Shown in pieces: positions 11,633 to 24,477 of a stretch of 64,000 nucleotides of DNA (position 1 is the stretch's first letter; each line of letters begins with the position of its first letter). The notes beneath the pieces were generated by a model. It was not told the DNA's origin and did not search any database. It saw only the letters and a list, made by a program, of their open reading frames with translations. The translations under genes were made by a program, and so were the position numbers. This DNA is from Fratercula arctica. Its lineage: Eukaryota; Chordata; Aves; Charadriiformes; Alcidae. Where the stretch lies: contig CANTUZ010000012.1 in NCBI GenBank assembly GCA_947846985.1, forward strand, positions 20,050,135 through 20,114,134, given 5' to 3'.

Positions 11633-12653
11633 GACTCACCACAGATAGGTGAAATTGAAATACAGTTGCAGAGGAAAACGATGTTTTGTGAGAAAAATGA
11701 AGTGTTTCCATACATACTAAATCTTTTGAGGTAGCTGACGGCGTCTCTTTAGGTGTCTCATCATCTCCGTAGACTACAAAGTCAGACAAAGGAAACACTG
11801 AAACAGAAGTAGTATGAGGTTACAAGCAAATCAAGTACTCTAAAAGATGTGCTGGATGTGCTCGCCACGCTTCTGCATAAAAATGAAATTATAATGTGAG
11901 AGGGAGGGACAGAAACCAGCAATGTCAAAAAACAAAACAAACAGCAAAACGAAAGAGTTCCTTTCAGAAAACGCAGGTCCTTCTTTATTCTAGACTTTAC
12001 TTTCGTCAACATCCTTGCAGTGGGGAAAGGAGGAAATCCCAATGGGTTGATTTGAATTTAGTATTTGATAGTATAGTCGTACTCCTGTCTTTGACACTTA
12101 AACTTCTGTATGCTCACGCACCTTCCTTCATAACCACCTCAGATTTTTATTCTTTTTGCTCTTTGTGTTAACATCTTGAATAACTGCTGAATTGAACATT
12201 TTAAGTGATTTCTGTCACCTTGCCAGTGCTCCCCGCTTCTTTCACCTTTTCAGAAATGTGATGTTATCTCATAACTTGCGTTAGCATATACAATAAAACC
12301 GGTGATATTTTTCTGCCATACGATTAAACTTTGAACAAAACTGTTCGGGGCTTGTGTATGCATGAGCTGTAATTCCTGCAGGGAGCTTACGGCCAAGCTT
12401 GCAGATGACTAAATTGATTTGTTTTCAGAAGTGCTGAATGGGTAGATAGCAAGACTTCCCACCTGGCTCTTGCTTGTCTGATTTCTTTTTTTCTTTTAAA
12501 AATTATTTTTCTCTAGAATGCAGAGCAGATCCTTGCTAATGTTTTCATCTCTCTCTGTGCAGGCTCACCAAGGGTGACCTTATAAAAGAATCGTCTTTCA
12601 TTTCTCTGAAAAGAGCTTGTCTACTAAGGAAATCGCTTGGCTTGAAGAGTTGT

Positions 12654-12681
12654 GATTATATTTAAGTAAGATTATATTTAA
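12654..12681. repeat. Short direct repeat GATTATATTTAA x2
   Basis: The 12-mer occurs twice, separated by GTAA. It is a small local duplication in AT-rich DNA. Confidence 0.7.
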
Positions 12682-12950
12682 CTGCGATTCTACAGGAGAA
12701 TTAAAAATAAAATTAAAATAGATACAAGCTATTCAACTTAAAACTGTAATAAAATGGCTTGTCAGCAACTGGTGTTTTTTCATGCCGCCAAATATCTGTT
12801 TGTTACACTGTTGTCCATCTGTGTAGGTCTGTTGCTCTTGATGTTTCCTAGTAAAACGATGAGGATGTTTTTCGCCCTGAAATCGGTATTCTGATGAAAC
12901 CTGCAGACTGGTACAGATGAGGGAGTTGATCTTACCTTGTTCCTTTTCCC

Positions 12951-13140
12951 GCAGGAATCGTTCCAGCCCCTATGTTTCGCTTGCGGTGAGCGGGTGGGGG
13001 TTGCGTGAGAGCACGTGAAAGGGGAAGGAGGTAGCGCTGGTAGCTAGGGGAAAGGGCTTGAGGTAGTGCGGGCTGCGGGGAGAGGCGAGGGGAGCTCTTT
13101 AGTCCTGGAGGAGCGTGCCAGAGGCAGAGACAGGACCTGA
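12951..13140. promoter_or_regulatory. Short CpG-dense, G-rich patch
   Basis: By eye about a dozen CpG dinucleotides fall in about 190 bp on a strongly G-rich plus strand, near the number expected from base composition, whereas the flanks are clearly CpG-depleted. It is too short for a formal CpG island. It could be an unmethylated enhancer or a minor promoter; no TATA box or initiator was identified. Confidence 0.3.
12955..12985 (+). other. Candidate 31-nt microexon at a CpG-dense patch
   Basis: The acceptor tract CTTGTTCCTTTTCCCGCAG ends at 12954 and the donor GCG|GTGAGCGGG starts at 12986. Both sites are close to consensus and only 31 nt apart. The length is not a multiple of three, so inclusion would shift frame or form part of an untranslated region. 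The segment opens a G-rich, CpG-dense stretch (12951-13140), an unusual setting for intronic DNA here. No protein similarity can be judged from about ten codons. Confidence 0.2.
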
Positions 13141-15480
13141 ACGTGTGATGTGTTTTGCTAGCCGTGTCTTACAGGGAGGAAGCCAAAATCAGCAGTGGGC
13201 AAGGTACCTGCTCTTTTCCATCCTCTCTGAAGGAGGAGGAAAAATCAATGATAAACATGTGCTTTATAGCCCACAGACTGAGATGTTCAATGACACGAAA
13301 GCACATCTTTATAAAGTCAGAATGCATTTCTGGTTTGGTCTGTGGTTACCACTAAAGGCTTTATACTAATGCTGTTATTGGGGGCAGCTGCATTATAGCA
13401 CTGCTTACTTATTTATTCACTGTAGTGACAGTTACATTTCATGTAGCAGCTGCTGAAGCCAAGACTATTCAGCAAGGGCAAAATGTGCTAAAACTTCAAT
13501 GAGGTTTTCTCCTGCAATATTAGGTTTTAATTTTCTGTACAGGAACAAATATTTTTTCTACTGCTGTTTTCAACTTTTGTCTGTAGTATTATCAAAGAAA
13601 TTCAGTAGCCACGAGTTAAGAATGTTAAATTCATTTAACTGTATTTGACTTTCTTGTACGTGTATCTGTTCTAGATTTATAACCAGCTTTGTAAAACCTA
13701 AATATATGAAAGTCATTATTACGATAGAAACAGCCCACCCCAGGTTCCAAACGCTTTCAGCTTTTCTTAATTCCTTTTAGTGTAATGAGGGCCTAGCCGC
13801 TGGGCAGGGGGAGGGGAAACCCCAGCGTAGTATACAAATGATTTAGGAAACTCTTGACACATGCAGAAAATGGTATCTGCTCTGGAAGGCTTATTGATTG
13901 CTTCTAAATTTTAACTAAGCATGTCATGGGGAAAGGGCAGACTCTACCTTGGAGGATACCGATGAGATGCTCAGGTTAGTGCAAATGTGACCAGACTGGC
14001 TGTGGCTGTAGGGTCTTTGTGTTGCTGTTATTCACCTGAGGTTTTTGGCGTAGTCATTTCTGTTTTGCTGAAAAGAAGATCAGGTCTGTCTGTGGATTGT
14101 GGGTGGTTGGAGTTTTTCTCTCCGTGTGTGTGTGGTAGGTTTTTGTTGTCATTGTTTGTGGGTTTTCATTTTGATTTTGGTGGTAGTGGCTTGTGCTGCT
14201 GTAACTGAAAGTGCTGGGCTTGGTTCCTGCTGGCAGCCACGCTCTTGTGAGTGCATCCAATGCATTTGGTCACCGGTGTAAAGGTATGTCCCTGCTGGGA
14301 CTGCACTCAGCCTGTCCGGGGGAGTCTGTAACGAAGTAGCCAGGCATGTGCTTGTGTGGGCTTGTGGTGGCTGGCTCCAGACAGACCTGCTCCCTGGCCG
14401 TGGCAAAGCTGGTGGTGCCACGGGTCAGTCAGCTTTTGGGAACAGGCTCCAGATTAGAGCGCAGACAATTCATTGTCTTTTCCCCATCTATGTGAGGAGC
14501 TTGGCTACTGCCCAACAATGAATGACACCTGCAGGAAAAGGTCGTTTGGCCATTTCTGTGAGTGATATGTTATGTCCTTCACTTTAAAGCTGATACTAGC
14601 CACTCCATTTGTATTATATGCTTATTTTCCTCTCTTAACTCTGGAGGACAGTTTCCATAACTTCTGGTGAACTACCATCAGTAGACTCTGTAGACACTAA
14701 GCAACTCTTCCAAGCTGACAGATGCTGTATGTACAATCAAATCCTGCCATAAGTTCCTACCAAAGACTTTTCAGGCTTGCTCACTGTTGAGGCAGCTCTA
14801 AGAGAAAACACCTTTGATTCAGGATTTGTTGCCCTTCATAAAGGAGTTGGAGTCGATACTAGCATTTTACATGCCAAATGTCCATGAAAAGCAGTGATGT
14901 TTTGTCTTCAGTACATGTGACACCCACAGGACACCAGTAAAGTGACCAGAGTAACTACCAACGTGCTGCCTCAAGGTGTTGCCCTCTTGCATCTCAGTTT
15001 GCACGAGCTGTTACATAGCTGTAGTGATGGAAAACAAGCTGCTATTTTTAACCGTATTTTTAATATACATTAGTAACAGACATATGTTTTATGTGTTTAG
15101 CTGCAATTAACACTTTTCCAAATTTATAATATCTAGCTTTCTGTAAATGTTTATTTTTGTACAGCAGACCTAATGTTATATTCACAGAATGGGTTGGGAA
15201 TTTTTCAATGACACAAGTGTCAGAAAGTGGCAATTTATTGAAACCAAAAATTCCTTGGGGAATGTGTCATTTTCTATGAAAAACTTCTTTCTTCCAGAGA
15301 AGCTTTGACATGTCTTCAGTGTGGTTTCTGTTCTAAGGAAGAAAGAGACTGCTACTCTGGGCTCTGAAAGAGCTGGTAGGGGATGTGCCCCGTTTGGCAG
15401 AGCAAGGAGCCGATCCTGGTGAATCTTATCTCTTTGGCTCGGTTACACCCCAATGGGGAACGCAGAAATCTTAAGTCTCA

Positions 15481-15502
15481 GTGGGTCTAATGTGGGTCTA
15501 AT
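15481..15502. repeat. 11-bp perfect tandem duplication
   Basis: GTGGGTCTAAT is present twice head to tail. It is a replication-slippage type duplication. Confidence 0.85.
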
Positions 15503-16654
15503 CACAGCAAAAAATTATTAAGCTTCTACAAGTAGTAAAAACCCTGTTAGAACTGTTGCTGGTTTCGTGGGATAGCTGGCACCAAGTCCTGGATGCAGAG
15601 CTCCCGGGCAGCGCTGAGCACTTGCAACCTGTCTCTGCCTGCGCAGGCAGGTCCTGGATTCTCCTTCAGCTCACTCGTACTTCAGAAACCAAACCCGGCC
15701 TCCGTACGGACCTGCTCCCTGCCAGGATGGTGCAGGGGTAATTCTGTATGAGAGGGCTTCCTCCAGGCCAGGAGTCAGGGATGGAATAAACAATGCTGTC
15801 TTTTGCCAGTCTCTTTGAAGATACCTGGGGGAAAAGCCCCTCCTCCCCCCAAACCTCACGTTCATTTAATTCCTTTTGAACTTTGGATATCAAACATAAA
15901 ATGCCGGGCCTTGTCCTCTCTCGCGCTGGTCTCAAAGAGCATAAATTCACAGGAGCTGGTGAGAAGTTTGCCAAGCCCATTTCTCTACTTAAAGGTTTAT
16001 AGCATAATGGGGTACTAAAACATCTTTCCTTGCTCCCCAACTCAGGGTCTGTAAAAGGCAGCTGCCTCTGCTGATTGCTGGGAACACCAGGGAAGGGCTG
16101 CCTTCAGAGGAGAGTGGGACAGACCCACAAGGATGCTCGTGAGCCAAAATGCAAGTCGGCATCAAGTTAAACAATCCTGTGCCTTGCTGGGAGTTAGTGA
16201 CAGAGAGAGTCTAATTTGCCTTGAGTGCATATATTTACCCACTTTATTTTCTAACACAAAAAGCTGGCAAATTCTTTCCTTATGGAGAAATTTCTTAGAA
16301 ATAAGCTTGCCCTGTGTTCTTCATGAGAAAGTGTTTCTGCAGCAGAGCCAGAATTTGATGTGGTTGGGTTGTCTGAGGTGTTCAGAAAGGTATTTGTTTC
16401 CTTCACTGGATTATGGAGGTGGCGTTGCTGCTTTTTGTGCTTGTTGAGCTTTCCTTTAGGACTGGAGCTGGCAGCTCCAATTTTCTCATACCCTAGTAAA
16501 ACAACTCTTAATTGTTTGGATCCCCATGTCTTAGCACAGCTTCTCTCCTACATGACAAAGGTAAAGAAAGCATCTTGCTTCTGGCTCCCCTACTTGTTGC
16601 AAAAGTTCCCTTAAATCAGTGCTATATTCTCAGCTTGCATTGCATTTGACTCTC

Positions 16655-16689
16655 TTTTTTTTTTCTTTTCTTTTTTTTTTTTTTTCCCC
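16655..16689. repeat. T-rich pyrimidine tract
   Basis: Nearly uninterrupted T run with two C interruptions, ending in CCCC. Confidence 0.9.
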
Positions 16690-17361
16690 TGTAACCTCTG
16701 AGCTCTGTATCTTTGAAATGGGATGCCACGGTTTCCATCATTACCTTCCCTACATAGGGTCTGACTTTGAGATGCACATTTTCACTACGGTGAAACCATC
16801 TGCTACGTGTGGGGAATTAGCAGTACTAGGCGTAATGTTTCTTTATAGCTATCTAGAAATGTGCCCAAATAGTGCAATATAATGAAGCATAATAAGATTT
16901 AAATGCCTGTTCAATGCATAGACCTACAGTAAGGCCATTTTCACACCATCTTGCATTGGCTTACATTATGTTGTATTGAATTTCATTTCAGGTTTTGTTT
17001 GCTGTCATACAGGACCTGCTGTTGTTATCACCTCAGATGCATGTGTTTTTAATGATAGTGTTCTGAGAATCACATATAGTTGAATTTACATGAGCCAGAC
17101 AATGAATGTGATATAAGCTGTCTTGCATTTACTGGACAGCAAGAGCATACATGTAGGTAGATGCTGTAGAGTAGTAAACATGCTGTAAATCTGCACTTAA
17201 CCTCCCAGGTGGAACCTGTTTGTGAAGCCATAACTAAAGGTTGTCAAGAATTAGAATAATATTAGTTATAGTTGTTCTTTTCATAAATCCACAGTATTTG
17301 TAGGGCTCTGAGCTTGCTGTATGCTTTTTTCACAATTGCCATCTATCTTTAAAGGCTTCTG

Positions 17362-17392
17362 TTTCTTTTCTTTCTTTTTTTTTTTTTCCCCC
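17362..17392. repeat. T/C-rich pyrimidine tract
   Basis: TTTC units pass into a T run and then CCCCC followed by AG. It also forms a strong-looking splice-acceptor tract, but no convincing exon follows. Confidence 0.85.
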
Positions 17393-20300
17393 AGCACGTC
17401 TCGCATACAAACCAGGGTGCATTCTTTTCATACAGTACTGAATTACACATCCATGGGCATCATACAAAACATCTTTTTCACCAATATTTGGTGGCAGTTC
17501 TGTGCATTTTCAAGCCTTTGGTCCCTTTAAAATATTAACTAATCCCTAGCCCACCATTTGTAGATAACTATAATCTGTAATTTGCACAAGTTAAAATTGA
17601 GGCAGAGAGGTTAACTTGCCGCAGATGTCAGTGATATAGCAGTAAAGCACAAGTTAATCATTGCAAGCATCCTTGTAGAACCACTAGTGCAGAATCCTGT
17701 TAGGCATCTGGCGCGGGGGGCTTCCCAGCTCCCCAATCTCTAAGTTGCACCGCTGATCTTCATATTTTTCCTTCTGTTTTTCCTGTGTCCCTGACGATGA
17801 CTGTTCATCAAGAGTGATGTCTGCTAAGCTGTTAGTTATGTTCCTGTACTGTCAGAATAGAAAAACTACTGATGTTGAAAGATGTGGGGACAGCTTTCGC
17901 TCCCTCCCTCCTTCCTGTTTCTGCTAGCCTAGTTGCAAATTATCAATTGTTGAAAGAAGTCATGAGGAAAGAAGGGAGAATGCATGACTGAAGAAAACTT
18001 CAAGTGCTAGAAATCTGATAAACTTCTAATGTCCTTTTCCCTCCTGGCAGGATATACAGGACCAGAAACCTGTTTTGAACACGCTATTTCTAATTTTATG
18101 AAATGCTGTTGGCTGAGAAAAAGACTGTTGAGGCCAAAATATTGGTTGTAAAATATGCCTTATGTCTATTTTTGTGCTGGCTGGGATTGTCCACAAAAAA
18201 GTGACTGTCTTGCATGGATCCCTTGGTGTTGTGTGCAGAATTAGAGAGGAACGCAGCTCCGTTCTCAGCACACCAGAACGGCGAGCAGGAGTTCTCTCGC
18301 ACATTTGCCATCACCCGTCAGGCCCTCTCTGTACCAGCAGATTGATGTTCTCCCTAATAATGCTTTCCATGTCAGAACTAATACATGGTAAGGAAGAGCA
18401 TAAAGAAACCTTCACCAAATCGGCCTGGCTCAAGAAAAACAGCTACTGTTGATCCTGGGTTCTGACCCATTTTCCTTACATGAAATTATGCTCACAAGAA
18501 AAATCAAATCAGGTTTTACTTCCTTTTATAACACCTCCCTGTCCCTACTGCAAACACCACAACTGCTAGCAGGAGTGGGATCTTGGCTATGGAACATTGG
18601 AAGTGTTATAAAAGTTCAGCTTGGCGCCACGCTGAGCGGTTAAAGAAAATTTCTCTCCATCTTTACAAAGGGGTACAAAAATCCAATTGGAATCAGCGTT
18701 GTCATTGAGAGGAGTGGAAGGGTTTAAGGCTTATAGTTAATAACAGCAATCTCTGTTCATCTGCCATTTGTGAAAGTGAGGTACTTGGATAAGAAACACG
18801 TCTGTTGGAAGAGTTTCCACAATAATGTATCAAAATACATGTTGGAAACATTTTTATGTTCAGAAGAATGGCCTGTTTCAACTTTGTGCTTTCTTTTATT
18901 TGAGATCAATAACAAAAACTGGTTTTGCTTGTCAGGTTCCCACGAAAGAGTAGTACTGCCGTCCCTTAAGACTCCAGGAATATTTTTCCCATCTCTTTTT
19001 CTCCAGACCTTTTAAACACGTTTGGGTCTGCATTGGACCTAAGCAGCATGAGGCACTGTGCTCAGCATTTTTGAGGGTAATTATGGGTAATGTTGGCTGG
19101 GCCACAGCATCATTCGGTCCTGCTTCGGTTGTGTCCCTGGGTGTGAGCTGGTGCTACAGCTGGCGAAGGGAAGCTCGGGCACTCCAAATGCATTGCTCTG
19201 TAGGATCCATGCGGACAGCTTTTTGGGAAGGCAAGGCTGTGGACTAGATTGTGCTTTCAAGCCCGTTTTGTGCAAGCTGCTGAAGGTGCACGAAAGATGC
19301 TTGGATGTTATTATCCAGTGATAGATTGAAATGGATATCGCCCAAAGTCAGGAGGCTTTTATCCTGTTCTCCCTCTCCCACCATCTTTCCATGCCCTGTA
19401 AGGATCCAACGCTTTTGTCTCCCTCCTCTGCTTCTGCAAAGCTGAGCCCTGGTGCCTTGGGCGGGTGGTACTGGCACTTCTGGCACTGCAGCTCTTCCAA
19501 AGGTGGGCACCAGGCTGACTGGAAAGTGCCAAATTGCATGCACCCAACAATTCTGGGCTTTAATCTTTCATGACAAAAGATATTACTGAATTATGTAAAA
19601 TTATTTTGTGTCTCTTGGTTGTTTTTCTTAGTCTTTTTTTTTTTTCCCTTCATTGTTTTTTTCATGTATTCCTGGTCAGTTGCTCAGCCTAGCAAGGTGG
19701 TTGGCCACAAACCCCTCATGTACTGATCAATATGAATGGTAGTGGTAGCCTGACTGACTGAGATCTAACTGTATAGGTAGAAAACAGTGGCTGCCAAACA
19801 CCCGTGGCTTTCACAGCTTACTTCTGCAGCGTCCTCCGGCTAGAGGTTGGATGGACAAGATGTGAGGGGAAGAAGAGAGGGAACATAACGTTATCCTTGT
19901 CGAACAAGATGGAACACTTCTGTTTATTTCTAGAGATACGTAGGATTACATTTAAGACTCTTAAGAGAAGCAACTGCTGAAGTCAATCCCACTTTCACCT
20001 AGAAAATGGACAGACTGTGTCTTGGTGACAAAGGCCCTCTGACAGGTATCAAAGCAAGAGAAGCTTGCTGTGTCACACTTTGTGGGAAATAAAATTGGAC
20101 TCATTCCATCAATTTCCTTCTCTAACCCTCAGTGTTTTTTTTTCTTATTCTTTTTCCTGTTGCACACCCCAGAGGATGTGATTGTTATTGGATATATTTG
20201 TCTGCCACGTCAGTCGAGTGAAAAGTTTTACTCTGATGCTGTGGCTTGTTTCGAGCCCCTGGTAGTGTCTCGTTCAGCCGAGCCTTCCTTCTGAGCCCGC

Positions 20301-20608
20301 GGCATGTATGTGCACACGAGCAGAAACTGCCCGTGGTTGCCAGGCACAGCGAAAGCTTGCTGTTATTCCTGTCTCATCTCCATGACAGATTTATTTTCCT
20401 CTGTGTGGTTATGGTGACTCTTGCTCATGTCCTGTCCTTCTCGGTGGCGCTGACCTCCCCCTCTGAGGCTGGTCTAACGCAGGCAGTGTCCGTCCTGCTC
20501 ATCGGGTTACCAAACGGGACGGGAAAATCTTCTTTGATGCTGTTCAGAGGCTGCAGTTGGATTCCTTGGCTTTGTTCCCCTGCTGAATCGTGGCTCGAAT
20601 TTCCTGAC

Positions 20609-20806
20609 CTCCTCTCTGAGGCCCCGCTGTGCCGCTGCAGAGCGTGCCAGCTGTGTCGCCTGGGCTGCAGCCTCTCCCGCAGCCCTCAGCACATCGCCCA
20701 GCACGTGGATGCCTCGCACCTTGCTCAGCCGCTCCTCTGCTCCCCGCAGCTCCTCGGGCAGCTCTGTGACTTGCAAGGCCCCCAGGAGACTTGCAAGTTC
20801 CGTTTC
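20609..20806 (-). CDS. Candidate internal coding exon, helical Ala/Glu/Leu-rich segment
   Basis: On the minus strand GTACACAG precedes 20806 and GAG|GTCAGG follows 20609, enclosing 198 nt (66 codons) with phase 0 at both ends and no stop. The translation begins ETELASLLGALQ, continues through VRGIHVLGDVLRAAGEAAA, and ends RSAAAQRGLREE. It is rich in Leu, Ala, Glu, Arg and Gln and low in Cys, Trp and Pro, as in an amphipathic or coiled-coil helix. Codons favour CTG, GAG and CAG, with about two thirds G/C at third positions. The pyrimidine tract lies rather far (about 25 nt) from the acceptor and the donor is mediocre. The opposite strand is also open here (195 codons), so GC richness alone lowers stop frequency. 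I do not recognise the protein family. It could be a true exon, a pseudogene piece or chance. Confidence 0.35.
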
Positions 20807-22780
20807 CTGTGTACTAGGTCTACGTATTTATGAGACAGTAAGGAAACACGCCATGAAATGCTGCTGTGTCCATGTGCAGTCTTAGTGGCTTGTCTGATGT
20901 TTTCCTTCTTCCCTGCTGTTGCGTCCAAAATGTTTCCAGTCTCTCCAGAGTGGGTCCTGCCTGGCCCCTGTCCGGGAGGGAGCTGGACACGCATGGGTGA
21001 AGCAAACATGTGAAACGCTCTGCATGCGGGCCTTGCAGGGGCGTTTTTTCCCAATGTTATCCCAGAGTGATGGGGGGAGCCCCAGTGCTCACTGGAAAGG
21101 GAGATAAAATGGAAGCGATGCAGTAGGGATGGCTGGTTAACTAGGCTGTCTTACGGGCAGTGGCTTGTTTTTGTCCCCAGCAAACCAAAAGGTAGGCTCA
21201 GGACTAGGTCTGCTTATGTATAAGATCTTAAAACGGAGCCAAAATCCCTTTTAACCAGGGCTCCCTGGCTTCCAATTTAAAGAACATCTGGGCTCTGGGA
21301 GTCTGTCACAACACAAACCCGGGCTGGTTACTGCGGTCTTATATCAAAACCCACTGAAGCTTTCCTTTCTTTAAAACCAGCCTTTGGGACCTCTCACAGC
21401 CACTTTTGGCCGAAGTGCGGATGCGCTGGTGGTCTGGATAGCAACACAGCCAGCTGCAGAAGGGACTGCGAAGTGTCCGGGTACCTGGTTTAAAGCATTA
21501 GATAAAAACGAAACTGCCTGAGTAAAAAAGATTTGAATCCTTGCCGTCACCGATTCTTTGAAATAAACCCGAGTCAAACCCATTTTGCAGTTTAAAAACG
21601 CTCATTTTACTCTGTACCTAGTCATTTAACGCTTGCTAGTGCATTAAGAGCACAAATAGCGTTACAAACGCTTCTAGCCCTGTTAGCAAATCACACGTAT
21701 TGTCCCAAGAAAGCCCCTTCTCCAAGAATTTTACCTTTATTTTGCTCTTTCTGGATCCTAGCATTTCCAATAAGATCCAGATAGTATTTTAGTTCTTGCG
21801 TAAATCAAGCTACTTGGTATTTGTCTGTAGGCTTGTTAACACAAGTTCTTCCCCAAAAGTGCTGCCTGCACATCCTGAAATATCGAGGGCAGCGCCTGGA
21901 CCACCCGGTGCTGCAAACAGTAAATAACAACCCGGGTAATGGAATTGATTCCTGCTCAATGAAGAGGCGTGAAGGAGTTAAAACTTCTCAAAAATGGACT
22001 GTGGATGGAACTGAACTGTGCCGGTGCTGAGCCTCTGAGATCTATTAGTTTTGACAACCTCAGTTATTCTGGTGCTTCTCATCATCTGTAAAGTTAACAA
22101 GGGCTGATAAGAGATGATGAGGCACCACACGGGTTTGTATTTCAGAACTCATAAATATTTCACAATACCATTTTTCTTACAATCAGATACATTAATTTGT
22201 CGACTGTAGATGTTGCTGAATATTCACTTGGTGCAGAGGTTTAACAAAGGCACTGCAAGGATAAACATTTTTAAATCAACAGATAGAAGCCATGGGTTGT
22301 GCTGTGTGCTCAGCTGTTACATGTTTTCAAATGCATGTTCTAATTTTACCGAAATTGTTGATTTTTTTGACCTGCTTTCTTCCTTGAAAATATATTATGA
22401 TTCATAGGCAACCCCCTCCTCCAGCTGTATTTTTATCCCTTTTTGGTGTGACTTCGTAATTTCATACCAGCGCGTCAGATAGCCGAGGGTGAATTTAATT
22501 TGAAACAAACCTTACTCTTGGCAGACCAATTTTTATGAGGGGATCAAACAATGTAACATACAATTTTCTCAGGCTGCATGTCACCTGGAGATGCCTGGAA
22601 CTCAAATTAAGTAAAGGTGCTCTTTGAAGCAAAAAATTTCTATGAAGTATAGTGTGGACAAACTCCAAAGTAGCAGTTATTCTTTCTCCTGCTATAATAA
22701 GATGGAGCACACAAATATCACTTGATTAACAGCTGCAGTATTAATTTCCCTTTTTGGTTGCTTGACTCACAGCAAGAATC
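20807..22780. other. Gene-free non-coding block
   Basis: No gene recognised. The sub-block 21400-21700 keeps CpG at roughly the level its base composition predicts, unlike most of the window. Confidence 0.45.
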
Positions 22781-22789
22781 GTGTCAATG

Positions 22790-23000
22790 CAGCAGAGAAG
22801 CAATTAAATTGATTTTAATCTTTGTCAGAGAAGATAACATGCCTCTTTCTCTTCTCATTTAAATAATTAAAGTTTCAGCAGGTATTATTTCTGGCTTTAA
22901 AGAAATTGGTATCTTAATGTAATAGAATCCTTGTAATTATACACTTAATGGGTCTTAATAAGTTAATCATGGTTTTTCATTTAAAATGTGTTTTTTTTTA
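22790..23000. promoter_or_regulatory. TAAT-rich block, possible homeodomain enhancer or conserved element
   Basis: Many TAAT/ATTA cores occur within about 200 bp (for example around 22804-22820, 22860-22872, 22915-22970), mixed with less AT-rich words such as AGAAGATAACATGCC. This texture is common in vertebrate conserved non-coding elements. Conservation cannot be seen from one sequence, so this is inference. Confidence 0.2.
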
Positions 23001-23086
23001 CTTATTAAACTTTTATTTGCTTTGATGGTTATGCTTTTAAGAGGGTAGAAAATATTAAAAAAAGTTCTAAAAAAACCCTCTCATAT

Positions 23087-23103
23087 CTTTCTTTTTTTTT
23101 TTG
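23087..23103. repeat. Poly-T tract
   Basis: Uninterrupted T run after a CTTTC prefix. Confidence 0.85.
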
Positions 23104-24447
23104 TATTCCTACATGGCCTTTCAAATTCATTTTCAGTGGAATAGTTGGATTTCAACACATGCTTTAAAAATTCTTATCCAGTGAAGCTTTCTGTTATGCT
23201 ACAGTTAATTATTTTGTTGAAAAAGCTTCATATAATGAGGAAAAACAAATATTCTTTTATCTTTGTTGTAGTGCAAACTCCAATTCAGCTGGAGTACAGC
23301 AAATATTTCTTTGTCCTCTTTGATCCAAGCTGTTAGGCAGTGTTTGGGGTCCTCCAGGTTATTCCCATTAGGGGGAAAAATGGCTGGTGGAGTCAGGTGT
23401 GTCTTTGATGTGATGCTCTGTGTTTACCCGCAGCGCACGTAGAGCCTCTCTCCCTGCACCCGGTGAGGAGACACTGTCTTGCCTTGCAGTCCCAAGCTCG
23501 CCTGTTCAGGCAGCGCTTTACCCCAAAATCTTTCTCTTGGTAATGACTTGACATGGCAAACTACGTTTATCTCTTTAGTTTTGAATTCCCACACCCCCCT
23601 GCTCCACTTACCGCAGGATTGTCAGCAGTCTTATGTTACTTGTTCTGATTTTCTGGCTGGGAAAGTCTTAACCCTTCTTGACAATAAAGAAACTGAGCCG
23701 ACAGCAGACCACGTTTCTGTGGAGCACGCACGGATGCTTTCCGCTTCATAATGAGCCACTTCACGTGGGAAAAACCGCAACGAAAAGCTTGTTTGTCTTT
23801 TAAAGGGGACAAATTCCCCAATCTGTCTGGGGAGGACTGTCCCTGCTGAGACCCGTGGCTCTCAGGCTGGGTCCCAGGGTCCCCTGGCCCTTCCAGGGGC
23901 TAGAGCCAGCCCGTGGAGCCACAAACAGCTTCTACTCGCCCAGGGCAGGTGACTCGCTGGTGTGGAGCTGACTTCTGCTTTGGAGTTGCAACCTGTCTCT
24001 CTTGTGGTTCCTCTTCTGGTGGTGAGGTGAGGGGAAAGGCAAAAATATCAAGTGTGAAGTACTTCGTAAGGTTTAGTACGAAGGACTTTAGAAATATTTG
24101 TGCAAGTGAAGGCGGTTCCATCTGGAACTCTTTACATTTTGAGAATTAAGACAACGCAAAACGAAACACTGACAGGTCATGTGAAGTTTCGTTTGAAAAA
24201 AAATTGTACGTGTCTTCCTGTGCAACTAATATACTTTATGTTCTATAAACAGAAATTGAAAACTCATGTGTCTACTGTATGAATTACCAGAAGTTAATAA
24301 ATCATGAAATTGGTGTTTTCCCATATAGTGGATTTGGTCATGTTCTTTGAGAATTCCCAGTTGCTCAGTGACCTCAGTGGAAAATACTTTGTTTGTGATT
24401 AGCATCATTCAACTTTCTGAGTTTGCACTGAAATCTGTTATATCCTA

Positions 24448-24477
24448 TTTTTTTTTTTTAAGGGAGTTTTTTTTTTT
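24448..24477. repeat. Two neighbouring poly-T runs
   Basis: T runs of about 11-12 bases separated by AAGGGAG. Confidence 0.85.

Larger units (their letters stand above)
13141..20608. other. Gene-free non-coding block with T-rich tracts
   Basis: No gene or interspersed repeat was recognised. It contains a perfect 11-bp tandem duplication (GTGGGTCTAAT) at 15481-15502 and pyrimidine tracts at 16655-16689, 17362-17392 and 19634-19648. A possible 47-nt exon-like segment lies at 14237-14283 (acceptor CTGCTGGCAG, donor AAAG|GTATGT) but is weak. Confidence 0.5.

Noticed and set aside
13052..13070. TTGAGGTAGT similar to the let-7 seed region
   Set aside because: Mature-sequence identity ends after the seed and no hairpin partner is seen nearby.
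20246..20833. 195-codon plus-strand open frame with a GLPNGTGKS Walker-A-like string
   Set aside because: The P-loop match is isolated: no Walker B or other NTPase motif follows, the peptide is Cys/Ser/Pro-rich, and part of it is antisense to the better minus-strand candidate at 20609-20806.
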